Source: Kribbella catacumbae DSM 19601 (GTDB lineage: Bacteria > Actinomycetota > Actinomycetes > Propionibacteriales > Kribbellaceae). Taken from it: DNA of 64,000 nucleotides. Within the stretch, counting starts at the first letter, position 1. The number at the start of each line of letters is the position of its first letter. Below the pieces are notes generated by a model, which did not search any database, was not told the origin of the DNA, and saw only the letters and a program-made list of their open reading frames with translations. The position numbers and the translations under genes are program-made. Below are positions 22,875 through 31,210 of the stretch, piece by piece. The stretch is taken from NCBI RefSeq assembly GCF_000372465.1, contig NZ_AQUZ01000009.1, positions 1 to 64,000 of the forward strand, read 5' to 3'.

Positions 22875-24089
22875 ATGCCTGGCACAACGCGTGCCGGGAG
22901 CTACCGTGACGTCCTGCTGCTGCCGAACGCGCTGCGCACCTTCGTGCCAGCGCTGTTCGGCCGCTTGGCGTACGGCCTGCTCCCGCTGTCTGCCCTCTTC
23001 ACCGTCCACCAAGCCACCGACTCGTTCGCGACTGCCGGCCTGGCCGTCGCCGCCTTCGGCTTGGCCTCCCTCTCCATGCCACTCAAGGCGCGCCTGGTCG
23101 ATCGCTTCAGTCAGCGCCGAGTCCTCCCGCCCCTGGCCGTGCTCTGCGCATCAGGTCTCGCCGTTGTCGCCTCAGCCGGTACTGCGAACGCCGTGGCGCT
23201 GGTGATCCTCGTCGGCGTCGCCGGCCTCTTCGCGCCACCGCTCGGCCCGTCGATGCGCGCCACCTGGCGGCTCATCACCGACAACTCCGACCTCAAGCAG
23301 CGCGCCTATGCCCTCGACTCGATCTGCGAGGAGTCGCTGTATCTGGCTGGACCACTCATCGCGGGACTCCTGATCAGCTTCTGGTCCGCGCCGGTCGCGT
23401 TGAGTTGCGCCGCTGTACTCATGGTCGGCGGCACCCTCGGAATGGTCGCGACGCCGTTGGCGCGGCAGGTCGCTGAGCAAAAGGCCGGCGGCCGCTTCCT
23501 GGATCCCGGCCCGCTGCGCGTCGCGGGTCTGCGGCGGATCCTGCTGGTCATCCTCTTCGTGGCCGGAGGCATCAGCGTCGCCTATGTCTGTGTGGCAGGC
23601 GTCGCGCAGGATCAGGGCCTTGCAGGCGCGGCCGGCTTCGTGGAAGCGGGCATTGGCCTGGGCAGTGTGATCGGCGGGCTCACGTGGGACCGCCGTACAC
23701 ACACTCGCTCCCATTGGCATCACCTGGCCGGCCTGATCGCGCTGCTGGCAGTCGGTCTGCTGGCCGCGTCGCTGGCCACGAACCTGATCGTGCTCGGCGT
23801 GGTGATGGCCGTCGGTGGACTGGCGGTAGCTCCGCTCTTCGTCGTTTCCTACCTGGCCGCCGACGACCTGACCCCACCACACCAGCGCACCGAAGCCAGT
23901 ACCTGGATCAACACCGCCAACAACCTCGGCAGCTCGGCCGGCTCGTCGTTGGCCGGCCTGGCGATCGACCGCACCACGCCCTCCCACGGCTTCCTCGCCG
24001 CGGGGGTTCTCCTCGCAGTACTGGCGCTGGTCAGTTCTGCGCTGCGAGCACCTTCTCCATCGAGTCGAAGAAGCCGTTGTAGCCCATGA
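22875..24089 (+). CDS. MFS exporter (12 TM), probably attenuator-controlled
   Basis: 404 residues from ATG 22875. About twelve hydrophobic segments. PLKARLVDRFSQRRVLPP near residue 70 is the cytoplasmic loop 2-3 motif, and a conserved arginine-rich loop follows. The type resembles actinobacterial exporters of the YfcJ/drug-efflux class. The last 59 bases overlap the convergent SRPBCC gene, giving a short Ser/Arg-rich tail. Leader ORF and hairpin upstream suggest induction by something that slows translation, such as a ribosome-targeting antibiotic. Substrate unknown. Confidence 0.88.
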   Translation: MPGTTRAGSYRDVLLLPNALRTFVPALFGRLAYGLLPLSALFTVHQATDSFATAGLAVAAFGLASLSMPLKARLVDRFSQRRVLPPLAVLCASGLAVVASAGTANAVALVILVGVAGLFAPPLGPSMRATWRLITDNSDLKQRAYALDSICEESLYLAGPLIAGLLISFWSAPVALSCAAVLMVGGTLGMVATPLARQVAEQKAGGRFLDPGPLRVAGLRRILLVILFVAGGISVAYVCVAGVAQDQGLAGAAGFVEAGIGLGSVIGGLTWDRRTHTRSHWHHLAGLIALLAVGLLAASLATNLIVLGVVMAVGGLAVAPLFVVSYLAADDLTPPHQRTEASTWINTANNLGSSAGSSLAGLAIDRTTPSHGFLAAGVLLAVLALVSSALRAPSPSSRRSRCSP

Positions 24090-24468
24090 TCGTGGCGTCG
24101 ATCTGCTCCTGGGTGAAGTCGCCGGCGAGCTGAGTCAGCGTCATCTCGGTGCCACCGGCGACCTCTTCGAACACCACGACGATCGGGACGTCGGAGGGGT
24201 TCGCGGGGTCGTCGGTCATCGTGAAGGCCAACCGCTCGGGCGGGGCGACCTCGGTGTACTCACCGACCCAGTTGATCTGGTGGCCGTCGGGCAGTTGCAT
24301 GATGGCCTTCCAGGCGCCGCCGACGCGGACGTCCAGGGCCAGCGTGTCCAGCGGTACGTCGACCGCGTCGGTACCGAACCAGACGGAGAAGTGCTCCGGC
24401 TTGGTCCACGCCTCGAAGACGAGCTCGCGGGGTGCGTTGAAGGTGCGGGTGACAACTACGTCAGACAT
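24031..24468 (-). CDS. SRPBCC/AHSA1-type protein
   Basis: 145 residues from ATG 24468. Start-related fold: VVVTRTFNAPRELVFEAWTKPEHFSVWFG in part (APRELVFEAWT), then GEYTEVAPPERLAFT and a C-terminal helix GYNGFFDSMEKVL. Eight bases overlap with the ArsR gene upstream, so the two are co-translated. Such ArsR-AHSA1 pairs are widespread in actinobacteria with unknown ligand. Overlaps the MFS gene on the other strand. Confidence 0.9.
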   Translation of the reverse strand: MSDVVVTRTFNAPRELVFEAWTKPEHFSVWFGTDAVDVPLDTLALDVRVGGAWKAIMQLPDGHQINWVGEYTEVAPPERLAFTMTDDPANPSDVPIVVVFEEVAGGTEMTLTQLAGDFTQEQIDATIMGYNGFFDSMEKVLAAQN

Positions 24469-24826
24469 CGTCGTTCTCCTTGGCGGGGTTGCTCTTGGGG
24501 TTGGTCTGTTGCAGCCGGTCAAGATAGCTGCCGAGCGATTCGAAGCTGTCGGCCCAGAACTTGGCGTAGTCGCCGATCCAGTCGGACGCCGCGGCCAGCG
24601 GTCGCGCATCCAGCCGGGCCGGCCGGTACTGCGCGTCGCGCCCCCGGCTGACGAGCCCGGCGGCCTCGAGCACCCGCAGGTGTTTCGACACCGCCGCGAA
24701 ACTCATCGCGAACGGCTCCGCGAGCTGCCCGACCGTCGCCTCACCCTCCGACAACCGAGCGAGCATCGCCCGCCGAGTCGGATCCGCAAGAGCCGCAAAC
24801 GTGCGACTGAGCTGGTCGGTCGACAT
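24461..24826 (-). CDS. ArsR/SmtB-type regulator
   Basis: 121 residues from ATG 24826 with AGGAG seven bases upstream; TTG 24844 is in frame but less likely. Winged HTH: FAALADPTRRAMLARLSEGEATVGQLAEPFAMSFAAVSKHLRVLEAAGLV (in part; ADPTRRAMLARL, SKHLRVLE). No Cys or His metal cluster, so it is not a metal sensor of the classic kind. First gene of the pair with the SRPBCC protein. The perfect inverted repeat upstream is its likely operator. Confidence 0.92.
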   Translation of the reverse strand: MSTDQLSRTFAALADPTRRAMLARLSEGEATVGQLAEPFAMSFAAVSKHLRVLEAAGLVSRGRDAQYRPARLDARPLAAASDWIGDYAKFWADSFESLGSYLDRLQQTNPKSNPAKENDDV

Positions 24827-24837
24827 CTCCTGACTCC

Positions 24838-24874
24838 TATTCAACTACTTAGTTCTAAACCGATGAGTTGAATA
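24838..24874. promoter_or_regulatory. ArsR operator, TATTCAACT-N19-AGTTGAATA
   Basis: Perfect 9-base arms at 24838-24846 and 24866-24874, 12 to 48 bp upstream of the ArsR start. AT-rich compared with the surroundings and overlapping the expected promoter, so repression by the ArsR protein is likely. Confidence 0.7.
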
Positions 24875-24945
24875 TAGCCGACCCAGGCAGATTGTCAAGC
24901 GCGCGGGTGGGCAGGGATGGCCGGAGGTGCCGATTTGGTTACGGA

Positions 24946-24965
24946 GTATATCCGGGTATATATAC
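24946..24965. promoter_or_regulatory. Putative VapBC operator/promoter
   Basis: GTATAT (24946-24951) and ATATAC (24960-24965) form an inverted repeat in an unusually AT-rich patch 21 bp upstream of vapB. Toxin-antitoxin operons are normally repressed at such a site by their own complex. Confidence 0.5.
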
Positions 24966-24985
24966 AGGCGCATATCGTTGTCTAC

Positions 24986-25195
24986 ATGAAGACGATGATC
25001 GACCTGGATGACGAGGCGCTCGCGCTCGCGGCGAAGGAGTTGGGGACCGTGACGAAGAAGGACACAGTGAATGCTGCGCTGCAGTTCGTCGCCCGGCGGC
25101 GTGAACGCATCGAGGCGCTGCTCGACGACCCGTACGCGTTGGGTGTCGGGCCGGACATCGCCGACCCCGACATCATGCGAGAGGCCGATCGTTGA
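24986..25195 (+). CDS. vapB: VapB-type antitoxin
   Basis: 69 residues from ATG 24986. Starts MKTMIDLDDEALALAAKELG and continues TVTKKDTVNAALQFVARRRER (in part), the usual VapB ribbon-helix-helix pattern with TKKDTVNAAL. The acidic C-terminus (DIADPDIMREADR) is the toxin-binding tail. Followed by the PIN toxin with a TTGA overlap. Together they form a type II toxin-antitoxin pair. Confidence 0.9.
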   Translation: MKTMIDLDDEALALAAKELGTVTKKDTVNAALQFVARRRERIEALLDDPYALGVGPDIADPDIMREADR

Positions 25196-25629
25196 GCACG
25201 GTGACCGCCGTCGGCAAGCTCTACCTGGTCGACACGTCGGCGCAAGCCCGCTCCGGCCATCCCGCCGTGCGGACCGTGATCGCCGGTCTGATCGTCGACC
25301 GTGCGGCCGCGACCTGTGTGACGGTCGATCTCGAGGCCGGCTACTCGGGGCGAAGTCTGGAGGATGTTCAGAACATCGCCGCACGCCGGAAGTCTCTGTA
25401 CACGGTCCTGCCTGTCACCGAGGCCATCGCGGAACGAGCCCGCGAGGTGCAGGTTCGGATGGCGGCGCGCGGTCACCATCGCGCCGCGGGGGTGGTGGAC
25501 CTACTCACCGCAGCCGTCGCGGAGCAGCATGATGCGGTGATCCTGCACTACGACACGGACTTCGAGCACATCGCGGCGACCACCGGTCAGCCGCATCTCT
25601 GGGTCGCACCTCGCGGGTCACTCGACTAA
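25192..25629 (+). CDS. vapC: VapC-type PIN-domain ribonuclease toxin
   Basis: 145 residues from TTG 25192, which overlaps the vapB stop (TTGA); GTG 25201 is a possible alternative. The PIN acid cluster is present: D14 (YLVDTS), E48 (DLEAGY), D103 (VVDLLTAA) and D121 (HYDTDFEH). VapC toxins cleave tRNA or rRNA in growing cells and are held by VapB. The site looks intact. Confidence 0.9.
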   Translation: MSTVTAVGKLYLVDTSAQARSGHPAVRTVIAGLIVDRAAATCVTVDLEAGYSGRSLEDVQNIAARRKSLYTVLPVTEAIAERAREVQVRMAARGHHRAAGVVDLLTAAVAEQHDAVILHYDTDFEHIAATTGQPHLWVAPRGSLD

Positions 25630-25642
25630 CTCGCCTGTGCCC

Positions 25643-26689
25643 TCAGGCGTCCGAGAGGCGGGCGATGGTGGCGCCGGCTCGGCGGACTATCGGGACCGGG
25701 CCTTCGGGGAGGATGTCGCCGATGAAGGTGTAGTGGCGGAGGATCTCGGGGTCGACGTTGCCGGGGCGGTGGCGGCTGTGGTCGCGGACCCAGTCGATGA
25801 TGTCGCCCCAGCCCGGGGCTGCCAGCGAGCCGCCGAAGTGCTGGACGGAGAGGCCGGCGCACAGATTGCCGAAGGCCAGCCGGTGGGCGAGGGGCCAGCC
25901 GCGCAGGGTGCCGAGTACCAGTGAGGCGAGGAAGACGTCGCCTGCGCCGGTCGGGTCGTAGGAGCGGACCGGCAGCGCCGGGATGTGCTCCTCCTCGCCC
26001 GTCTCCGAGTCGATCGCCAGTACGCCGTCCGACCCGTTGGTCACGACAGCGAGGGGGACTCGCTCGGCGAGTTTGTGCAGCGCGGCCTTGGGGTTGTCGG
26101 TGCGGGTGTAGGCCATCGCCTCGCTCGCATTCGGCGTGAAGGCGTGGAACCCCTCCAGCACGTCGAGGACCGCGGGGGACCAGGTATCGGTCGGGTCCCA
26201 GCCGACATCCCCGAACAGCAGCGCGCCGGACTCGCGGGCCTCGGCGGTCCAGCTCGGCAGCTCCTCGGCAACAGGCACGATCGCGGTCCGGGTCCGCAGG
26301 CCGGTACCGACCAGCTTGCTCGGGTCGCCCGGCGCCTCGTGCGCGTGGGTGACCATCGCGCGGTCCCGGTCGATCGACATCGACACCGTGACGGGCGAGT
26401 GCCAGTGCCCGATCCGGCGCGAGTGCGACAGGTCGACGCCCTCCTGGTCGGCCAGCGTGCGCCAGCAGAAGTCGGCGTACACGTCGTCGCCGAAGACGGC
26501 GGCCAGCCCGCTGCGCAGGCCGAGCCGGCTGGCGGCGATGGCGAAGTTGGCGACGCCGCCGGGGCAGGAACCCATGCCCTCGGCGAAGATCTCGGTACCG
26601 GTGGTCGGGGCGGACTCCAGGCCGGTCAGCACGATGTCGAGGAACACGGTCCCCTGCACGAACACGTCGTAGATGTCCGGCTCGTCCAT
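25643..26689 (-). CDS. PfkB-family carbohydrate kinase
   Basis: 348 residues from ATG 26689. Ribokinase fold: the substrate-side glycine segment GGVANFAIAASRLGL (about residues 42-57) and the ATP-side signature DPTGAGDVFLASLVLG (about residue 255-270) with the catalytic Asp of GAGD. A sugar or nucleoside is the likely substrate; the exact one is not readable. It stands alone between VapBC and a divergent small membrane operon. Confidence 0.92.
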   Translation of the reverse strand: MDEPDIYDVFVQGTVFLDIVLTGLESAPTTGTEIFAEGMGSCPGGVANFAIAASRLGLRSGLAAVFGDDVYADFCWRTLADQEGVDLSHSRRIGHWHSPVTVSMSIDRDRAMVTHAHEAPGDPSKLVGTGLRTRTAIVPVAEELPSWTAEARESGALLFGDVGWDPTDTWSPAVLDVLEGFHAFTPNASEAMAYTRTDNPKAALHKLAERVPLAVVTNGSDGVLAIDSETGEEEHIPALPVRSYDPTGAGDVFLASLVLGTLRGWPLAHRLAFGNLCAGLSVQHFGGSLAAPGWGDIIDWVRDHSRHRPGNVDPEILRHYTFIGDILPEGPVPIVRRAGATIARLSDA

Positions 26690-26810
26690 CTCGGTGACAC
26701 TGCTCCTTCGTCGGTGAATTCTTGGCGCTGACTGAATTGTCGGTGCTCGGTGGTCTGCTCTCTTCGTAGCATCATCAACCGGCCACCACCATTGATTTGG
26801 GAGGAACACG

Positions 26811-26834
26811 ATGAGTTCTGGGGTGTGTTCGTGA
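26811..26834 (+). CDS. Leader ORF, seven codons (MSSGVCS), coupled to the next gene
   Basis: ATG at 26811 has GGGAGG (26799-26804) at good spacing. Seven codons later its TGA (26832-26834) overlaps GTG 26831, the first sensible start of the next gene. That gene has no ribosome site of its own, so it is probably reached by re-initiation from this leader. Very short, so only supported by position. Confidence 0.5.
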   Translation: MSSGVCS

Positions 26835-27211
26835 TCCCGACCTGGATCGCGGTGATCGGTGTCGCCGTCACCGCGCTGAGCCCGTTCGTGGCGCTCGGCG
26901 GAGTCGCGCTGGGTGCCTACCTGACCCGCAAGTCCGATCGTGAACTGGACACCTGGCGGCACCGCGAGGAGACGATGCGGATGGTCCGCTGGGCGGTCGA
27001 GCAGATCCTGGACGGCGACGAGGCGGGGACGGACGCCGGAGTGGTGACGCTGCGCTCACTGATGCGGTCGGAACTGTTACAGCCCGAGGACTACGACCTG
27101 GTCGCCGCGCTGACCGCCGCCGTGGCCATCGACCGGGTCGGTTCGGCCGCGTACGCTGATATCGCGGAAGAAGGCGCCGACGTGGTTGAGGGAGACAGTG
27201 CCGATGAGTGA
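26831..27211 (+). CDS. Small membrane-anchored protein, unknown function
   Basis: 126 residues from GTG 26831; GTG 26825 is also in frame. One N-terminal membrane helix (IAVIGVAVTALSPFVALGGVALGAYL, about 5-30, quoted in part) then a soluble acidic helical domain with TWRHREETMRMVRWAVEQIL and a C-terminal acidic tail. No family recognised. The next small gene starts inside its end with an 8-bp overlap. Confidence 0.65.
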   Translation: MIPTWIAVIGVAVTALSPFVALGGVALGAYLTRKSDRELDTWRHREETMRMVRWAVEQILDGDEAGTDAGVVTLRSLMRSELLQPEDYDLVAALTAAVAIDRVGSAAYADIAEEGADVVEGDSADE

Positions 27212-27365
27212 GAAGAAGACCGTCAGGGTCTCCCGCCAGGCAGTGGAGTTGGCCCGCCTGCACGTAGAAGCCGCCCGCAAGGCCGGCCGCAAACCCGAGC
27301 CCGGCCTGGCCCGGATCGCGACTGCTCGCCCCGAGCACGGTCCCGGAGCCCCCGCACCCGCCTAG
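27204..27365 (+). CDS. Small basic protein, unknown function
   Basis: 53 residues, MSEKKTVRVSRQAVELARLH and on to GAPAPA, stop TAG 27363-27365. Starts on ATG 27204, overlapping the previous gene end by eight bases (ATGAGTGA), so it is co-translated. The Lys/Arg-rich helix may bind nucleic acid or membrane; no family is recognised. It is too short for certainty but the overlap favours a real gene. Confidence 0.55.
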   Translation: MSEKKTVRVSRQAVELARLHVEAARKAGRKPEPGLARIATARPEHGPGAPAPA

Positions 27366-27523
27366 CCGGTACTGCGTACGCCGGGTATCGGACGTGGCGG
27401 CATGCCTAGTCGGAGCGGCGAGTTGAAGCACCTACACTGATCGACGGCCGCTCCGGTGGCGTACGGTGCCCTCGTGGTGACCTGACCGCCACTCCCTGTT
27501 CCCGACCACGGCCGGAAGCTCAC

Positions 27524-28213
27524 GTGATCCGCTTCGAGAATGTTTCCAAGACGTACGAGGGTCAGTCCAAGGCTGCCCTGCTGAACGTCGACGTCGAGAT
27601 CGAAAAAGGCGAGTTCGTCTTCCTGGTCGGCACCTCCGGGTCCGGCAAGTCGACGTTCCTGCGCCTCGTCCTGCGCGAGCACCGGACCACCAAGGGTCAC
27701 GTCATGGTGGCCGGCAAGGACCTGAACCGGCTGGCCAGCTGGCGGATCCCGCAGATGCGCCGGCAGATCGGCACGGTCTTCCAGGACTTCCGGCTGCTGC
27801 CGAACAAGACCGTCTCGGAGAACGTGGCGTTCGCGCTGCAGGTGATCGGCAAGCCGCGCTCGCACATCCGCAAGACGGTGCCCGAGGTGCTGGAGCTGGT
27901 CGGCCTGGACGGCAAAGAGGACCGGCTGCCCGACGAGCTGTCCGGCGGTGAGCAGCAGCGCGTCGCGATCGCCCGGGCGTTCGTCAACCGGCCGATGATC
28001 CTGATCGCCGACGAGCCGACCGGAAACCTCGACCCCGGGACGTCGGTCGGCATCATGAAGCTGCTGGACCGGATCAACCGGACCGGGACGACCGTGGTGA
28101 TGGCCACCCACGACGTCTCGATCGTCGACCAGATGCGCAAGCGCGTGATCGAGCTGGAGAACGGTCATGTCGTCCGCGACGAGTCGCGTGGCGTCTACGG
28201 CTACCAGCACTGA
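27524..28213 (+). CDS. ftsE: Cell division ATP-binding protein FtsE
   Basis: 229 residues from GTG 27524. ABC ATPase with Walker [10 protein letters not shown] (about 38-46), signature [14 protein letters not shown] (about 138-151) and Walker [12 protein letters not shown]. FtsE with FtsX at the membrane drives peptidoglycan hydrolase activity during division and growth. The gene is followed by ftsX after 20 bp and then the M23 factor, the normal actinobacterial module. Confidence 0.97.
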   Translation: MIRFENVSKTYEGQSKAALLNVDVEIEKGEFVFLVGTSGSGKSTFLRLVLREHRTTKGHVMVAGKDLNRLASWRIPQMRRQIGTVFQDFRLLPNKTVSENVAFALQVIGKPRSHIRKTVPEVLELVGLDGKEDRLPDELSGGEQQRVAIARAFVNRPMILIADEPTGNLDPGTSVGIMKLLDRINRTGTTVVMATHDVSIVDQMRKRVIELENGHVVRDESRGVYGYQH

Positions 28214-28233
28214 CTACAGGGACTGACTGACTG

Positions 28234-29145
28234 ATGCGCTTGAACTACATCCTCTCCGACCTGGGCATCGGCCTGCGCCGGAACCTCTCGATGACGATCG
28301 CCGTCGTCGTCACCATCTGGGTCTCGCTGTCGCTGTTCGGTAGCGCGCTGCTCGCCCGCGAGCAGGTCGACCTGATGAAGGGGAACTGGTACGACAAGAT
28401 CCAGATCTCGATCTTCCTCTGCACCAAGGACTCCGGCGGCCGCGGCTGTACCGGCACCGAGGTGACCACGGAGCAGAAGAACCGGATCAAGCAGGTGATC
28501 GAGTCGAACCCGGACACCGCGCCGGAAGGGGTGTTCGGCGAGACCAAGAAGGAAGCGTTCGAGCAGTTCAAGAAGCTCTACAAGGACTCACCGATCGTCA
28601 GCACGGTGACCGAGGACCAGATGCAGGAGTCCTTCCGGGTCAAGCTGAAGGATCCACAGCGCTACCAGAACCTGGTCAGTGCCGTGTCGGGTCTGCCGGG
28701 CGTCGACACCGTGCAGGACCTCAGACAGTATCTGGATCCACTCTTCAACGCGCTGAACAAGCTCAGATGGGGCGCGTTACTGGCCGCCGGTCTGCTGCTG
28801 GTCGCGGCGCTGATGCAGATCTCCAACACGATCCGGCTGGCGGCCTACGCCCGGAGAAGGGAGATCGGGATCATGCGCCTGGTGGGCGCCTCGAACTTCT
28901 ACATCCAGCTGCCGTTCTTGCTGGAGGCGATCCTGGCGGCCCTGATCGGCGCGGTCCTTGCCTGCGGCACCTTGTGGCTCGGGGTCTACTTCCTGGTCAA
29001 GAAGCAGGCCGAGGAGACGTTCCGGGTCTGGCAGTGGGTCGGCGCGTCCGAAACCTTCCGCGCCACGCTCATCATGGTCGTGGTCGGTCTGGTGCTGGCG
29101 ATCATCCCGACATTCCTGACAACGCGGAAATACCTCAAAGTCTGA
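28234..29145 (+). CDS. ftsX: Cell division protein FtsX
   Basis: 303 residues. A cytoplasmic start (MRLNYILSDLGIGLRRNLSM), one membrane helix, a large extracellular domain (about 50-175) with a Cys pair in CTKDSGGRGC, and three more helices with the ARRREIGIMRLVGAS loop between the first two. The topology and order fit FtsX of actinobacteria. It transmits FtsE ATP hydrolysis to an outside hydrolase, here probably the next gene product. Confidence 0.97.
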   Translation: MRLNYILSDLGIGLRRNLSMTIAVVVTIWVSLSLFGSALLAREQVDLMKGNWYDKIQISIFLCTKDSGGRGCTGTEVTTEQKNRIKQVIESNPDTAPEGVFGETKKEAFEQFKKLYKDSPIVSTVTEDQMQESFRVKLKDPQRYQNLVSAVSGLPGVDTVQDLRQYLDPLFNALNKLRWGALLAAGLLLVAALMQISNTIRLAAYARRREIGIMRLVGASNFYIQLPFLLEAILAALIGAVLACGTLWLGVYFLVKKQAEETFRVWQWVGASETFRATLIMVVVGLVLAIIPTFLTTRKYLKV

Positions 29146-29202
29146 CCTGGGTGACTTATCGTGCAGTAGCACGTCACCTTCACCCATAGCAAGGGGTCGA
29201 CT

Positions 29203-30645
29203 GTGGTCCCGCACTTCCCCGGTGCGAACCCGCGCAAGCGGGGGAGCATCAAGCGAGACGACAGCATCGGCGCCACCGCCTTGCCGCATGCACGATCCCT
29301 CAGGCAGCGCCTGCTCGGGTCGCCGCAGCGGCAGACGGTCATCGCCGCTTGCTGCGTTGTCCTGTCCCTGTCCGCCGGAGCCCTGGCGGTGGTCCCGTCT
29401 GCCCAGGCGGACCCACCGGATCCAGCGAAGAAGAAGAAACAGCTCGACTCGCAGATCACCGAGTCCCGGGCCGACCTGAAGCAGTCCTACGACCAGGTCG
29501 CCAAATCCGTTGCCGCGTACACCCAGGCGGAAGCGCAGTACAAGGTCGTGCAGACCCGGTACGCCGTTGCGCAGGGCAAGCTTGCTGCGGCGAAGGCGGC
29601 CGACGCGGTTGCCGCGGGCAAGCTCCGCCGGGCCGAGCGGGCTTTGCGGGCGGCGATCGCCGCTGTGGACGCGGGGGAGCAGGTGCTCATCCGGCAGAAG
29701 CAGGTGGCCGGCCGCGCCGCGCAGTCGGCGTACCAGCAGCAGAACAGCCTGGTCGGGTTGTCCATCCTGCTGAACGGCGCCTCGCCGGCCGACGTTGCCA
29801 ACGGCATCCAGGTGCAGCGGAACGTGTTCGGCATCCAGGGCAACACGATCACCAGGCTGAACAACTCCCAGGCGCAGCTCGCGAACCAGCGGGTCAAGGT
29901 CGCCGAGGCCGAGAAGATCGTCTCCGCCCAGCGCGCCGAGGCCGCGCGGACGGTCAAAGAGGTCACCGCGCTGACGCAGCAGGTCGCTGCCGAGAAGGCT
30001 GAGGCCGCCAAGCTGGCCCAGGCCAAGCTGACGACGTACAAGGCAGCTGAGCGGGACAAGAACTCCGAGCTGGCGCAGTACAACGCGCTGGTCGCGGAGC
30101 GGAACCGGGTGCAGCTGATCCTGATCGCGCGGGCGAAGGCCGAGAAGATCGCCGCCGCCAAGCGCAAGGCGGCCCGGGAGGCGGCCGAGCGCGAGAAGGC
30201 GCGCAAGGAGAAGCGGCCGCCGCGCCAAGTACCGGATCCGCCGGATGAGTCGTCGGGGCTGAGCTACCCGCTCAACACCTACATCACCTCGCCGTTCGGG
30301 ATGCGCTTCCACCCGGTCCTGCACTACTGGAAACTGCACGACGGCACCGACTTCGGTGGCGGCTGCGGTACGCCGATCCGCGCCGCCGCGAGTGGCGTCG
30401 TCACGGACAAGTACTACAACGGTGGTTACGGCAACCGGCTGTTCGTATCACACGGCGTGATCGACGGGTCGTCCATCACGACGGTCTACAACCACTTGTC
30501 GAAGTACAAGGCACGCGTCGGCCAGCGGGTCGCGAAGGGCCAGATCATCGGGTACGTCGGGACGACCGGCTACTCGACCGGCTGCCACCTGCACTTCATG
30601 GTCTACCAGGACGGCACCGTGGTTAATCCGATGAAGTGGCTGTGA
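29203..30645 (+). CDS. Secreted coiled-coil M23 peptidase, EnvC-like hydrolase/activator
   Basis: 480 residues from GTG 29203 with AAGGGG six bases upstream. A long basic leader and a membrane segment (about 48-65) ending at SAQADPP form a signal. Two coiled-coil stretches (about 75-135, 210-340) follow. The LytM/M23 domain occupies the last 110 residues: LHDGTDFGGGCG carries the first His and Asp, and TGCHLHFMVY the HxH, so the zinc site looks intact, unlike degenerate activators. Position after ftsEX suggests it is controlled by FtsX. Confidence 0.93.
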   Translation: MVPHFPGANPRKRGSIKRDDSIGATALPHARSLRQRLLGSPQRQTVIAACCVVLSLSAGALAVVPSAQADPPDPAKKKKQLDSQITESRADLKQSYDQVAKSVAAYTQAEAQYKVVQTRYAVAQGKLAAAKAADAVAAGKLRRAERALRAAIAAVDAGEQVLIRQKQVAGRAAQSAYQQQNSLVGLSILLNGASPADVANGIQVQRNVFGIQGNTITRLNNSQAQLANQRVKVAEAEKIVSAQRAEAARTVKEVTALTQQVAAEKAEAAKLAQAKLTTYKAAERDKNSELAQYNALVAERNRVQLILIARAKAEKIAAAKRKAAREAAEREKARKEKRPPRQVPDPPDESSGLSYPLNTYITSPFGMRFHPVLHYWKLHDGTDFGGGCGTPIRAAASGVVTDKYYNGGYGNRLFVSHGVIDGSSITTVYNHLSKYKARVGQRVAKGQIIGYVGTTGYSTGCHLHFMVYQDGTVVNPMKWL

Positions 30646-30666
30646 GTCATCTGGGATACTGGCCGG

Positions 30667-31137
30667 ATGGTGAAACAGACCGGCCACAAACCGATCGCGC
30701 AGAATCGTAAGGCGCGACACGACTACCACATCGACGACGTGGTGGAGGCCGGACTTGTGCTGACCGGGACCGAGGTGAAGTCCCTGCGGCTGGGTCGGGC
30801 CTCCCTCGTCGACGCCTTCGCGTCCGTGCGGGGCAACGAGCTGTGGCTGCAGAACCTGCACATCCCGGAGTACACGCACGGCACCTGGACCAACCACGAG
30901 CCCCGGCGGACCCGCAAGCTGCTGCTGCACAAGGACGAGATGCAGAAGCTGATCAAGGCGGTCGAGCAGCAGGGCGTCTCGCTGATCCCGCTGTCGCTGT
31001 ACTTCAAGGACGGGTACGCGAAGGTGGAGCTGGCCACCGGCCGCGGCAAGAAGGATTACGACAAGCGGCACTCGCTGGCCGAGCGGCAGGCGAACCGCGA
31101 GGCGCAGCGGGCGCTGAGCGACCGCCGCAAGGGGTAA
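30667..31137 (+). CDS. smpB: SsrA-binding protein SmpB
   Basis: 156 residues. Binds tmRNA and brings it to stalled ribosomes. The OB-fold reads [34 protein letters not shown] in part ([24 protein letters not shown]), and the C-terminal tail has [21 protein letters not shown] in part, the basic segment that enters the decoding centre. The partner RNA lies 0.7 kb downstream. Confidence 0.97.
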   Translation: MVKQTGHKPIAQNRKARHDYHIDDVVEAGLVLTGTEVKSLRLGRASLVDAFASVRGNELWLQNLHIPEYTHGTWTNHEPRRTRKLLLHKDEMQKLIKAVEQQGVSLIPLSLYFKDGYAKVELATGRGKKDYDKRHSLAERQANREAQRALSDRRKG

Positions 31138-31210
31138 TAAGGGTCTGCCCAGGGGTGGGTCCGGGCGTCACCCTATGGGGTGGAGGGCTGCGGCGGGGCA
31201 CGCTGAAGGC

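Noticed and set aside
25192-25629. Non-toxin PIN nuclease without antitoxin
   Set aside because: The 69-residue gene just upstream has a clear VapB pattern and overlaps the start, so a VapBC pair is the better reading.
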